From the NCBI GenBank assembly GCA_046756925.1, contig JBHHXH010000030.1:1-29646 (forward strand): a stretch of 29,646 bases of DNA, given 5' to 3'. The stretch is from JAJDBU01 sp046756925 (GTDB lineage Bacteria; Nitrospirota; Nitrospiria; SBBL01; JAADHI01). The notes under the pieces were generated by a model. That model searched no databases, was not told the origin of the DNA, and saw only the letters and a program-made list of their open reading frames with translations. The translations under genes and the position numbers were made by a program. Numbering within the stretch: position 1 is the first letter of the stretch; each line of letters begins with the position of its first letter. Shown one piece after another: positions 16,426 to 25,050 of the stretch.

Positions 16426-18855
16426 TTAAACTTCGGCCAAAAATTCCGCCTCCATAAATTCCGGGACATTGTCCTTTAGAATACCGCGAATCAATTTACA
16501 CTCCTTAAAGCGACCTTTTAATATTTTCTCCGAGAGAGGGTCTTCGATGTTTTTCTGAACACAACGACGCATCGGACGCGCACCATAGACCTGATCGTAT
16601 CCCTCTTGAACAAGCCAGTGAATCAGTTCGCCACTGACTTCGAGACAAAGTCCTTTTTCAACCAGCTTATCATTCAGCTCTTTGATGAGGATAAGAATGA
16701 TCTTTTCGAGATGTTCTTTTTCGAGCGGATGAAATACAACGATGTCGTCGATCCGGTTTAAAAACTCAGGATTGAAGGATTTCTTTAACTCGGACTGAAC
16801 CTTTTCCTTCATCCGCCCCAGCAGGCTGTATTCGGAATCTTGCTGGAAGCCAAGCGCACCGGTTTTCCCAAGCATCCGCGTTCCTAAATTCGAGGTCATA
16901 ATGAGCACGGTGTTCCTAAAGTCGACTTTTCGCCCAAGACTGTCGGTCAGGTAGCCATCATCGAGCACCTGGAGCAGGAGATTAAACATATCGGGATGGG
17001 CCTTTTCGATCTCATCGAACAAGACAACGGAATAAGGACGTCTCCGCACTTTTTCAGTCAACTGCCCCCCTTCCTCGTAGCCCACATATCCGGGAGGCGC
17101 ACCCACCAATCTTGAGCTGGCAAACTTTTCCATATATTCCGACATATCGATCCGGACCAAGGCCTCATCGGTATCGAAGAGAAATTCCGCCAAGGCCCGC
17201 GCCAATTCGGTTTTTCCGACACCCGTCGGCCCCAGAAAAATAAAGGAACCGATCGGCCGCCGATCGCCTTTCAGTCCTGCGCGAGACCGGCGGATAGCGC
17301 GTGATATGGCGGAGATCGCCTCTTCCTGGCCGATAATACGACGATGCAGCTCTTCTTCCATATGGATGAGCTTCTCGGTTTCTTCCTCTTCGATTCGGAA
17401 CAAGGGAATCCCGGTCATCTTCGAAACAACCACGGCGATTTCTTCTCGACTGATCTGAGGGCGATTTTCCTCCTGGTTCTTTTTCCAATCTCGTTTTGTA
17501 CCGTCCAGCACCTTTTTGATCTGTTCTTCTTCTTCCCGGTACCGAACCGCTTCTTCGAAATTTTGAAGCCGAATCGCCAGTTCTTTTTCGTGAACGATTT
17601 TTTTCATATCTTGTTCAAGCACACGGATGTCTTCAGGTCTGGAATAGGCCTTCAATCTTGCTCTGGAACCCGCTTCATCGATGACATCGATGGCTTTATC
17701 GGGTAAAAAACGATCCGATATATAGCGATTGGAAAGCCGAACGGCCTCCTCCACCGCCTCATCCGAAATTTCAACGCGGTGGTGAGATTCGTATCGATCC
17801 TTCAAGCCTTTTATAATTTGTATGGTCTGCACGGTCGTCGGCGGCTGGACATGAATCGCCTGGAACCGCCGTTTTAAGGCGGAGTCTTTCTCGATATGCT
17901 TGCGGTATTCATCGAGGGTTGTGGCGCCGATACACTGCATTTCACCCCGCGCGAGGGCCGGCTTCATCATGTTCGAGGCATCGATGCTCCCTTCCGCCGC
18001 ACCGGCTCCAACCAAGGTGTGGAGTTCATCGATAAAAATGATGACATTCCCGGAAACCACAATCTCCTTCATCACCACCTTAAGGCGCTCTTCAAATTGC
18101 CCTCTGTATTTTGTCCCGGCAACCAGCGATCCGAGATCCAAGGCAATAACCCGTCGGTTGAACAGGTTTTCCGGTACATCCATGGTCACGATCTTTTGGG
18201 CCAGTCCTTCCACAATGGCGGTCTTGCCGACACCGGATTCCCCGATGAGCACGGGGTTGTTCTTCGTTCGGCGGCTTAATATTTGGAGAACCCGTTCAAT
18301 TTCATCTTGACGGCCTATCACCGGATCGAGCGATCCTTCACCCGCGAGCTTTGTCAGATCGCGCCCAAACTCATCCAAGGCAGGGGTGCTGCTTTTTCGA
18401 TCCCTTTCCCGTGTTGACGATTTTCGCAGCAGGTTGATCGTCAACTGACGAGCCGTTAAGAGATTGCCTCCCATACTCCGGACAATCTTGCCACCGATGC
18501 CTTCCTCTTCCCTCAAAATCCCCAGCAAGAGATGCTCGCTCCCGATGTAGTTATGCCCCAGGAGCTTCGCCTCCTCTACGGCATATTCGATCACCTTTTT
18601 GACCCTCGGGGTAAAGGGAATTTCACCAAAGGTCATGGTATTGCTGCCGCTTGGAAGGTTCCGTTCTATTTCAAGGCGAATCTGTTCAACGGAAAGACCC
18701 ATCTTTTTGATGACGGCAATGGCAATGCCGTCTCTTTCTCGCAAGATGGCAAGGACGAGATGCTCCGTCCCTAAATAATCATTCTGGTGCCGTTCCGCTT
18801 CTTCACGGGCAAGGATAATGATCTTTCTGCCGCGGTCCGTAAATTTTTCAAACAT
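16426..18855 (-). CDS. clpC: ClpC-type AAA+ unfoldase (Clp protease ATP-binding subunit)
   Basis: This HSP100 unfoldase feeds substrates to the ClpP peptidase. The 809-residue protein has two N-terminal Clp repeats (about 3-60 and 78-140), the first AAA+ domain with Walker A GESGVGKT (205-212) and Walker B IFIDELHT (273-280), a middle region with a UVR-like motif (about 426-450, LAIRLQNFEEAVRYREEEE) typical of ClpC, and the second AAA+ domain with GPTGVGKT (542-549) and VLFDEIEKAHPD. The order and length match ClpC rather than ClpB or ClpA. It has its own sigma70 promoter and terminator and is monocistronic. No CIRCE or CtsR-type repeat was recognised in its leader. Confidence 0.95.
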   Translation of the reverse strand: MFEKFTDRGRKIIILAREEAERHQNDYLGTEHLVLAILRERDGIAIAVIKKMGLSVEQIRLEIERNLPSGSNTMTFGEIPFTPRVKKVIEYAVEEAKLLGHNYIGSEHLLLGILREEEGIGGKIVRSMGGNLLTARQLTINLLRKSSTRERDRKSSTPALDEFGRDLTKLAGEGSLDPVIGRQDEIERVLQILSRRTKNNPVLIGESGVGKTAIVEGLAQKIVTMDVPENLFNRRVIALDLGSLVAGTKYRGQFEERLKVVMKEIVVSGNVIIFIDELHTLVGAGAAEGSIDASNMMKPALARGEMQCIGATTLDEYRKHIEKDSALKRRFQAIHVQPPTTVQTIQIIKGLKDRYESHHRVEISDEAVEEAVRLSNRYISDRFLPDKAIDVIDEAGSRARLKAYSRPEDIRVLEQDMKKIVHEKELAIRLQNFEEAVRYREEEEQIKKVLDGTKRDWKKNQEENRPQISREEIAVVVSKMTGIPLFRIEEEETEKLIHMEEELHRRIIGQEEAISAISRAIRRSRAGLKGDRRPIGSFIFLGPTGVGKTELARALAEFLFDTDEALVRIDMSEYMEKFASSRLVGAPPGYVGYEEGGQLTEKVRRRPYSVVLFDEIEKAHPDMFNLLLQVLDDGYLTDSLGRKVDFRNTVLIMTSNLGTRMLGKTGALGFQQDSEYSLLGRMKEKVQSELKKSFNPEFLNRIDDIVVFHPLEKEHLEKIILILIKELNDKLVEKGLCLEVSGELIHWLVQEGYDQVYGARPMRRCVQKNIEDPLSEKILKGRFKECKLIRGILKDNVPEFMEAEFLAEV

Positions 18856-18933
18856 CTCTTGTCCCTACTCGGATGAATATCCCTTATATATTAAAGAGAA
18901 AACACAAATTTTCACGACTTGCCTATCGACTTT

Positions 18934-18962
18934 ATTGTATCTATGGCCTTTTTGGATGTCAA
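18934..18962 (-). promoter_or_regulatory. Sigma70 promoter of clpC
   Basis: On the minus strand TTGACA (18962-18957), a 17-bp spacer and TACAAT (18939-18934) lie about 79 bases upstream of the clpC ATG. Confidence 0.7.
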
Positions 18963-18981
18963 GAAGTTTCCATGTCGTTCA

Positions 18982-19010
18982 TTGACACGAGTGGAAGAGA
19001 TATATTATCT
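18982..19010 (+). promoter_or_regulatory. Promoter of the bioF operon
   Basis: TTGACA (18982-18987), a 17-bp spacer and TTATCT (19005-19010) lie 26 bases before the bioF ATG, giving a very short leader. An overlapping TATTAT (19003-19008) is an alternative -10. No BirA-type TTGTAAACC operator was seen. Confidence 0.55.
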
Positions 19011-19036
19011 ACAAACACCGAAATGATGAGTATAAA

Positions 19037-20203
19037 ATGCTTCGTCTAAATAAAACGCTCGAAGGGCTTGAGCAACGGCGGCTCTTGAGAGGCCTTCATA
19101 CGGTTGATTCGGAACAAGCATCCTCCATCGTCCTAGAAAGCAAAAAAGTCCTTCTTTTTTCTTCCAACAATTATTTGGGGCTCGCAAACCATCCCAGCCT
19201 AAAAAAAGCGGCGACAGCCGCGATACAAAAATGGGGCGTCGGGGCGGGGGCGTCTCGGCTCATTTCCGGTAATACAAACCTCTACCATTTGCTCGAAGAG
19301 AAACTCGCACGCTTGAAATCGACGCCATCTTCGCTCATCTTCAGTTCCGGATATACCGCAAACGTCGGAACGATCAATGCCCTCGTGCAAAAGAACGATC
19401 TCATCCTGGCCGACCGCTTGAATCATGCCAGCCTCATCGACGGTTGCCGCCTGTCGGATGGAACCTTTCGTATCTATCGCCATAAAGATACAAAACAACT
19501 CGAAAAACGCCTTTCCGCCCGGAAGCCGGGTCAAAACGCATGGATCGTGACAGACGGCATATTCAGTATGGATGGGGATATCGTACCTTTATCCGAGATA
19601 CTCCAGCTCGCAGAAAAATATGACGCAACCGTCTATCTGGACGACGCCCATGCCACCGGCGTTCTGGGACCGCATGGCGGAGGCACGGCGGATCACTTCC
19701 ACTTATCCAGTTCAAGACTTATCCAAATGGGCACCTTCAGCAAAGCCTTGGGCGGTCTTGGAGGCTTCATCGCCGGGAGTAAAGAACTGACCCATTTTCT
19801 CATCAACAAGGCGCGTTCTTTTATATACACGACGGCACTCCCTCCCAGCGTTCTGGCCGGTGCGCTGGCCGCGCTCGACCTGATTGATCGGGAACCGCAT
19901 TTAAGGACACAGCTCTGGGAAAATAGACATTATTTCCACGCAAGCGTTCAAGCCCTCGGTTTCGATACCTTCACCAGCGAAACCCCGATCGTTCCCCTAC
20001 GAATCGGCAGCAACGAAAAAGCCATCGCCTTTTCCGAAGCTTTGCTCGAAAACCACATCTACGTCCCGGCCATCCGAAGCCCCACCGTCCCCAAGGGAAG
20101 CGAACGGCTTCGGATCACCCTCATGGCCACGCATACAAAAGAAGAAATCGATCGGCTCCTGGACCAGCTGGAAAAACATGGAAAAGCACTTCGAGTCCTA
20201 TAA
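19037..20203 (+). CDS. bioF: 8-amino-7-oxononanoate synthase
   Basis: BioF is a PLP-dependent alpha-oxoamine synthase that condenses pimeloyl-ACP (or CoA) with L-alanine in biotin synthesis. The 388-residue protein shows NNYLGLANHP (44-53), DDAHATGVLGPHGGGTA (202-218) and the PLP lysine K236 in MGTFSKALGGLGGF. Length and motifs match BioF; 2-amino-3-ketobutyrate ligase is the main alternative, made unlikely by the bioD neighbour. The next gene starts immediately after its stop codon. Confidence 0.92.
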   Translation: MLRLNKTLEGLEQRRLLRGLHTVDSEQASSIVLESKKVLLFSSNNYLGLANHPSLKKAATAAIQKWGVGAGASRLISGNTNLYHLLEEKLARLKSTPSSLIFSSGYTANVGTINALVQKNDLILADRLNHASLIDGCRLSDGTFRIYRHKDTKQLEKRLSARKPGQNAWIVTDGIFSMDGDIVPLSEILQLAEKYDATVYLDDAHATGVLGPHGGGTADHFHLSSSRLIQMGTFSKALGGLGGFIAGSKELTHFLINKARSFIYTTALPPSVLAGALAALDLIDREPHLRTQLWENRHYFHASVQALGFDTFTSETPIVPLRIGSNEKAIAFSEALLENHIYVPAIRSPTVPKGSERLRITLMATHTKEEIDRLLDQLEKHGKALRVL

Positions 20204-20926
20204 ATGAGGACGATTTTTATCACTGGGGCGACAGGCGGCTTGGGCCGGGCGCTTTGCGAATGTTTTTCAGAAACGCCATGCCGAATCGGCATCCATACCT
20301 ACCGGCAATATTCGGAAGGAGAAAAATTGCGTGGCGCACTGAACGCCAAGGGCTGCGACGCAGCCCTTTTCAGCGCCCATCTGGGCAAGGCAACTTCTGT
20401 TAAGAAAATGTTTCAGGATTTCCTTGCCCGATGCGGGACGATAGACCTTCTTATCAATAATGCAGGCGTGAGACAAGACCGTTTATTTCCAAACATACAC
20501 CCTTCTGATTGGAACGACCAGGTCTCCGTCAACTTATCCGGCGTGTTCTATAGCATGCGGGAAGCAGGAGGGATCATGCAGGAGCGCGGCGGCGGCCATA
20601 TCATCAACGTGACGTCCTATGCGGCCTATACCGGCCGGATCGGGCAATCGGCTTACACCGCCTCCAAGAGAGGCCTCATCGCCCTCACCCAGAGCGCCGC
20701 ACGGGAATGGGGAGGGGCATCCATCCAAGTCAACGCCGTCTGCCCAGGCTATCTTCCGACACCGATGACGGCAGGATTAAAACCAAAAACCATCGATAGG
20801 ATCATTCGAGAGAATGCCCTGGGTCGCCCCTCAACCCTTAAGGAAATTTCCGCGTTTATTCGTCATCTATCCGAAATGAAACATGTCTCCGGCCAAGTCT
20901 TTAATCTGGACAGCCGCATCGGATGA
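20204..20926 (+). CDS. Short-chain dehydrogenase/reductase (FabG-like) in the biotin operon
   Basis: This 240-residue classical SDR has the NAD(P)-binding TGATGGLG (7-14), the NNAG motif (about 85-88), catalytic S138 and the YTASK active site (Y151, K155). It resembles 3-oxoacyl-ACP reductases. It is inserted between bioF and bioD with no spacing: its ATG abuts the bioF stop and its TGA overlaps the bioD ATG. That placement suggests a role in pimeloyl precursor synthesis, as a dedicated FabG-type reductase. This is inference, and it may instead act on an unrelated substrate. Confidence 0.85.
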   Translation: MRTIFITGATGGLGRALCECFSETPCRIGIHTYRQYSEGEKLRGALNAKGCDAALFSAHLGKATSVKKMFQDFLARCGTIDLLINNAGVRQDRLFPNIHPSDWNDQVSVNLSGVFYSMREAGGIMQERGGGHIINVTSYAAYTGRIGQSAYTASKRGLIALTQSAAREWGGASIQVNAVCPGYLPTPMTAGLKPKTIDRIIRENALGRPSTLKEISAFIRHLSEMKHVSGQVFNLDSRIG

Positions 20927-21678
20927 AACACATGAAAAAAACCCGTGGAATCTTTATCGCCGGAACGGATACCGGCGTCGGAAAAACCTTGATCTCCGGC
21001 GCCATCGCCAGGGGATTGGTCAAAATGGGCATGAATTGCGGCGTGATGAAACCGATCGAAACAGGGTGCAGGAGAAGTAAGAACAACTTAATTCCCACCG
21101 ACGCGGCCTACTTGAAATCTGCAGCGCGCATCGATGAGGACATAGAGAAAATCGCACCCTACACCTTTCGCCCTGCCTTGGCCCCCTATGCCATCAAGAC
21201 CCAAGTCGATCACATCGATCTTTTAAAAATCAAGCGGGCCTACATGCAGATACAGGACCACTGCGATTTCATGATTGTGGAAGGCATTGGCGGTTTGCTG
21301 GTGCCTTTAAGCGCGCGCCTCGACCTCATCGACTTGATCCGGACCTTGGGGCTTCCCGTACTCCTGGTCGCAAGAAGCGGACTGGGAACCCTCAACCACA
21401 GCCTTCTCACGATTCGTTATGGAATAACACATGGCATTTCCTTTTGCGGAATCCTCCTCAATCGAAACAAAGCCGGTAAAGAACGATCCGAGGCTTCGAA
21501 TATTGAAATCTTGCACGAAAGGACCGGTCTTCCCATCTTCGGCCCCTTCCCCTATCTTAAAAATTTGGTCGAAAGGGAAGAGACGATTGCGCGCAGCGCA
21601 CGCTGTTTCCAAAGAAGCAGATCATTAAAGAACCTGCTCGTCACACTGGCCGAGCCCCTCTGCGGCGGATCGACCTAA
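20923..21678 (+). CDS. bioD: Dethiobiotin synthetase
   Basis: BioD uses ATP and CO2 to close the ureido ring of dethiobiotin. The 251-residue P-loop protein has Walker A GTDTGVGKT (14-22), the conserved KPIETG substrate segment (about 43-48), and VEGIGGLLVPLS (about 108-119), the usual E-G-xGG motif. It overlaps the upstream SDR stop (ATGA), indicating translational coupling. ATG 20932 is an in-frame alternative start. No bioA or bioB is present in the window, so the remaining biotin steps must be encoded elsewhere. Confidence 0.94.
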   Translation: MKHMKKTRGIFIAGTDTGVGKTLISGAIARGLVKMGMNCGVMKPIETGCRRSKNNLIPTDAAYLKSAARIDEDIEKIAPYTFRPALAPYAIKTQVDHIDLLKIKRAYMQIQDHCDFMIVEGIGGLLVPLSARLDLIDLIRTLGLPVLLVARSGLGTLNHSLLTIRYGITHGISFCGILLNRNKAGKERSEASNIEILHERTGLPIFGPFPYLKNLVEREETIARSARCFQRSRSLKNLLVTLAEPLCGGST

Positions 21679-21833
21679 AAACCTTTTCATCAGAGATTTC
21701 AAGGAGCAAGCAGTTCCCGACACATAACACCGTTTTACGGCGACTCGAATCGACAATCCGCAGCTCGCACAAGAAGGATTCAAAGGAATCACCATAAAGA
21801 AAAGGGAGCACGCCGCCGCCGAACGCGGAAAGA

Positions 21834-22739
21834 TCAACGGCGTCGTTTTCTCCTCGAAACAAGAAGACCGAACAATCCAGTTCCCATCAACAAGGCGGTC
21901 GCCGGTTCGGGAATGGCCCGAGGGTCTCGAGTCTCCGGATGATCGGGATAATCGGTTTCCGCCGGAGCAAAGAACAAGGGCGGGATCGAATTCGACGGCC
22001 TGCCGTCGAAAGGAGGATTTTGACCATCGGCAGGAAACAAGGCCGGAAAATCTGCGGGCACACCCTGGTCTCCAGGACCACAGCATGGACTTGAGCCGAC
22101 AACTGGAACACCAGGCATCGAAGGGATCGGCGCCGAAGAAACGCTCGGCTGACCTCCGCCGGATGACGGCCCAGCCCCATCTCCCCCCGAGTTGTTCGAT
22201 CCGTCCGGCAAACCGGCCTGCAAGGGTCTGGAGGAACAGCAAGAATTCGAGGATGGTGCGCTGGAATCCGTGGACAGCCTGTTGCCATGAGGCATTGCCC
22301 GATGTCCGCCGCCGCTTGAAGGAAATCGATTGAACCCATTCACTGCCGAGGCGAGCTGTTGCGGTGGATGATCTTCATATGCCTCCGGGTTTTCATTGCC
22401 GCCCTGAACGGTTTGTTCATTTTCCGGTCCCGATTCCTGTGCTATCGCAATGCCGTCATGCCTGCCCGCATCGTTCTCGGCATGCTCGAAACCGACGACA
22501 GACACCGCTTGTTGATGTTCGATATTTCGCGCCGATGGATTTTGTTCCGTTTCCTGAGTGATCATCGAGGGAGGAGAGGGAGGATTCGAAAATAATCCCG
22601 AAACTCGACCGGGTCGATTGGATTGGAATGGTTTCGTCCCGACCTTTAGCGGCATCAACGAAACAATCAGGGCAACGAGCACAACGAGCCCGCCCACACC
22701 CCAAAACATCCGAAAACGAACGGTTCTATTAATTTTCAT
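21834..22739 (-). CDS. PEP-CTERM sorting-domain exported protein, low complexity
   Basis: The 301-residue protein has an N-terminal signal/anchor segment (about 11-30, FWGVGGLVVLVALIVSL). A long Pro/Ser/Gly/Asn-rich body of no recognisable fold follows (about 35-275). The C-terminus is PEP (277-279), a hydrophobic stretch and a basic tail SRRKRRR, the PEP-CTERM signal recognised by exosortase. It is therefore probably secreted and anchored or released at the cell surface. Four cysteines occur as two CC pairs in the central region. It starts 29 bases after the polB stop on the same strand without a clear ribosome binding site; a TATAAT (22760-22755) upstream may be its own -10. Function is unknown. 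Confidence 0.78.
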   Translation of the reverse strand: MKINRTVRFRMFWGVGGLVVLVALIVSLMPLKVGTKPFQSNRPGRVSGLFSNPPSPPSMITQETEQNPSARNIEHQQAVSVVGFEHAENDAGRHDGIAIAQESGPENEQTVQGGNENPEAYEDHPPQQLASAVNGFNRFPSSGGGHRAMPHGNRLSTDSSAPSSNSCCSSRPLQAGLPDGSNNSGGDGAGPSSGGGQPSVSSAPIPSMPGVPVVGSSPCCGPGDQGVPADFPALFPADGQNPPFDGRPSNSIPPLFFAPAETDYPDHPETRDPRAIPEPATALLMGTGLFGLLVSRRKRRR

Positions 22740-22740
22740 G

Positions 22741-22759
22741 ATAATTTACTATAAATTAT
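22741..22759. repeat. AT-rich palindrome between polB and the PEP-CTERM gene
   Basis: ATAATTTA (22741-22748) and TAAATTAT (22752-22759) form a perfect 8-bp inverted repeat with a 3-base loop. It overlaps a TATAAT hexamer on the minus strand, directly before the PEP-CTERM gene start. It could be an operator or part of a promoter; no T-tract supports termination. Confidence 0.4.
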
Positions 22760-22768
22760 AAGCTGTGG

Positions 22769-23632
22769 TCAGTCAATCCCCTCAAATGTGGGGGGCTTAG
22801 GACATTTTGACATCACACATCCACCCCCCTTCGGCATCAACACTTCCATGGCCTCCCTGAGTAACGATTCGTATTTCTCCACGTCATAGCCCCATCCTCC
22901 GTCAATAAATCCAATGGCCCGTGCGCGGTCGGAGGGGGCCTTGGCCTTCATGTCGGTGATGACATAGGCAATGCTTTGGCCCGGTACCAAACGGACGCCT
23001 CGGCCGGAAAGTTCCTTTGCAACAATCGCGTTCAGGTTTGCTTTTTGGTACTCCTCCGGTGCTTTGGAAAGTGACTTGGCGATGGCTAAATCAAAAAAGG
23101 GGACTTGTCCCGAACGCAAACGGTCCAGATATTTTTCGAAACAGGAAATTACCTTTGATAGTACTGCGTAATAGTCCTGGACATTCTTTGCCTCTGCAAG
23201 GAGGTCGATCATCTCATGTTGGGCCTTTTTAATAAAATAAGGCGCGTCGCCACGACGGACTTCAAGCCCGCGCACTTTTATTTTTCCGGAGCGAAAGCAC
23301 CCAATGTAGCGATTGGGTACGCCGATTTTTGGATTTGATTTAGAAGGGGGAAAGAGGAGCCAGCGATAGAGGCCTTCGAAGTCGATGGGGATTTCGCAGC
23401 GTTCTGCAATCTTTTTACACAGCAACGCGTAGTCCGCCTCCGTCGCGTCCGTCCGTTTCAGCCAAAGCGAATCGACGATGGCATGCAGCATCTCGAAGCC
23501 CGCCGCCTCGGCGATCTCCTTGGCTTGCAGTAATTTTTCCCGTGCATAAGCCGTAATGGCTTCGTATGCCTCAATCTTGCCGAAGCGCGCGTTTTGTATC
23601 CCTGATAACCGAAGGTCGTGACCATGCCCCAT
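22769..23632 (-). CDS. Family-B DNA polymerase, C-terminal part (frameshifted from the upstream part)
   Basis: This frame carries the end of the polymerase. True homology begins at NARFGKIEAYEA (after the 4-T run at 23592-23595). It continues through motif C, LHAIVDSLWL, which keeps the metal-binding Asp (about residue 527 of the restored protein) but has IV in place of the first DT. The thumb follows, with IKVRGLEVRRGDAPYF. The first 12 residues of this open frame (MGHGHDLRLSGI) are an out-of-frame reading of motif B DNA, so the ATG at 23632 is not a real start. Adding one base at the break gives a continuous 760-residue polymerase with the N-terminal part at 23458-25050. Confidence 0.85.
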   Translation of the reverse strand: MGHGHDLRLSGIQNARFGKIEAYEAITAYAREKLLQAKEIAEAAGFEMLHAIVDSLWLKRTDATEADYALLCKKIAERCEIPIDFEGLYRWLLFPPSKSNPKIGVPNRYIGCFRSGKIKVRGLEVRRGDAPYFIKKAQHEMIDLLAEAKNVQDYYAVLSKVISCFEKYLDRLRSGQVPFFDLAIAKSLSKAPEEYQKANLNAIVAKELSGRGVRLVPGQSIAYVITDMKAKAPSDRARAIGFIDGGWGYDVEKYESLLREAMEVLMPKGGGCVMSKCPKPPTFEGID

Positions 23633-25050
23633 TTCAGGGCTTCTTGCCGCTCGTCGTAAATCCGCCGCTTTTCCGGATCCTCGGTTGTTTCTTTTAAGTG
23701 TTTATAGCGTGCCCGTTTTGCGATGAAGGGTTCGAGAAAGCGGGGGATGAGCCCCTTGCGCTTTTTGCAGAGGTGGTGGCCGATTTCGGGCACGCGGTTT
23801 TCGGGGCAGCAAGGGCAGTTGATGGTTTCCGGCGAGATGTTGAAGCGCGCCATCAGCGAGGGATACATCGAGGCGAAGTCGATCTCGCCGACCGATTCGT
23901 GAAGCCCCAGCTTGGGTGCGTAGGTGAGGCCGCCCTTGTCCGTCAGCAAGAGTTGACTCGCGCTCTTGAAAACCTCGGGTTGTCGCTTTCGCCAGGGGAT
24001 CAAGATCCCATCTTGGAAGGCCACGTCCATCTGCATCGATGTGATACCCGTGCCCGTCGTTGTCCGTGCCATATGTTGCACCGGGATTTTAGAGAGCCGC
24101 GAAAACTCGAAAAGCCCTTCCAGTTGGGTGTGTCCGACCAAGAAAGAATTATAACGATCAATGTGCCAGCGTCCGAAGAGCAGGCGCGTTTCGGATCGAT
24201 GGACGATGGCCCCGTAAGAAAAATAGGACCGTTCCTTTTTTCTTTGCACCTTGTAGCGCGGCTTTCGATTGAGCGCAAGTGGCAGGCCGATTCGCTTGGC
24301 ACTACGCATCAATTGCGGCAGGATGTAAGGATCGCCCCATTCCGAGAGAATAAGGTCGGGATCGTATTGTTCGAGGATGCGGTTAAACTGTTCGACAATG
24401 ATCCTATCATCGTTCCCCGCGAGTGTGCGGCACTGTCCATCGATTTCGATCTCCAAAGCCCGCGGGCCTGTATGGTCCGGCCGGATACGTTCTCCTTCCA
24501 TTCGAAGCTGCAGGATAGCAAGGGGCGGAATCGTATAGTCGGTATCCCAAATGGAATCCTTTATATCGATGCTAACCATGGCGCCGTCCGATTTCTTTTC
24601 GATTTCGCAAAAGGCGAAAGGGAAGACGCCTTTGGAAAAACAATACATCTGAGGTATTGAAAGATCGCAGTTGTAGAGCGCGAGTGTGCCATTCTCATAC
24701 CCTTTTTTATTTTCGAGGGCAATGACCCATTGCACGACTTTGTTAAAGTGAAGGGGATTGAAAACGGTGATCTGAAGGACGGGGATGGTCTCGCCGGAAT
24801 AAAACTCGATGCCTTCCGATTTTTCGATGCGAAGGGGCAACTTGAGTTTGGCGAGAAAGGCGCAACAGGCGCGCAGCCGGGCAGGTGGTCCACCGATGTA
24901 GAAGGCCGGCACAAAGGCATCGAAGAGCCGGTGTTTCTTCCCCGCCGTGTCGATGAGCCACAAACGCATCCCGCCATCAATGGGATAGAGGTCAAAGATC
25001 CAGCCTATGAGCGTTTTGTTGATCATCCACTTTGTTTTTTTCTTTTTCAA
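23458..25050 (-). CDS. Family-B DNA polymerase, N-terminal part (exonuclease and palm/fingers)
   Basis: The meaningful part is residues 1-486; the remaining 44 residues to the stop at 23458 are out of frame. Motif A DFASMYPS is intact (391-398, catalytic D391). The fingers motif EALKWGMVTTFGYQGYK is at about 470-486. A cysteine/histidine cluster (CPCC...HHLC, about 412-428) may bind zinc. In the exonuclease region the Exo I motif reads DIK (162-164), where DIE is expected, so proofreading is probably lost. With lexA and a RecA-like gene upstream, a role in SOS translesion synthesis is likely (inference). Start: ATG 25050, or 25026 (MINKTLIGW); both overlap the upstream small gene. As sequenced, the gene makes no full polymerase. 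Confidence 0.87.
   Translation of the reverse strand: MKKKKTKWMINKTLIGWIFDLYPIDGGMRLWLIDTAGKKHRLFDAFVPAFYIGGPPARLRACCAFLAKLKLPLRIEKSEGIEFYSGETIPVLQITVFNPLHFNKVVQWVIALENKKGYENGTLALYNCDLSIPQMYCFSKGVFPFAFCEIEKKSDGAMVSIDIKDSIWDTDYTIPPLAILQLRMEGERIRPDHTGPRALEIEIDGQCRTLAGNDDRIIVEQFNRILEQYDPDLILSEWGDPYILPQLMRSAKRIGLPLALNRKPRYKVQRKKERSYFSYGAIVHRSETRLLFGRWHIDRYNSFLVGHTQLEGLFEFSRLSKIPVQHMARTTTGTGITSMQMDVAFQDGILIPWRKRQPEVFKSASQLLLTDKGGLTYAPKLGLHESVGEIDFASMYPSLMARFNISPETINCPCCPENRVPEIGHHLCKKRKGLIPRFLEPFIAKRARYKHLKETTEDPEKRRIYDERQEALKWGMVTTFGYQGYKTRASARLRHTKPLRLMHGKNYCKPRRSPRRRASRCCMPSSIRFG
23592..23595 (-). other. Frameshift site in polB
   Basis: The minus strand reads TAC AAA ACG CGC, but conserved protein sequence requires TAC AAA AAC GCG CGC: the A-run has four bases where five are needed. 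One missing base moves the frame from GYQGYK to NARFGK. It may be a true mutation, a homopolymer consensus error, or (less likely) recoding. Confidence 0.8.

Noticed and set aside
18985..19036. Riboswitch or BirA operator before bioF
   Set aside because: The leader is too short for a riboswitch and no TTGTAAACC-type inverted repeat is present.
21625..22242. 205-codon minus-strand open frame past the PEP-CTERM gene end
   Set aside because: It is an alternate frame of the low-complexity gene. Composition is skewed and no motif or ribosome binding site supports it.
23592..23598. Programmed -1 frameshift as explanation of the polB break
   Set aside because: The site does not fit the X XXY YYZ slippery heptamer in the zero frame, and I see no clear stimulatory hairpin. 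A lost base in the A-run is simpler.
23698..24660. 320-codon plus-strand open frame
   Set aside because: It is antisense to the polymerase exonuclease/palm region, which has clear family motifs. It has no ribosome binding site and no recognisable protein similarity.
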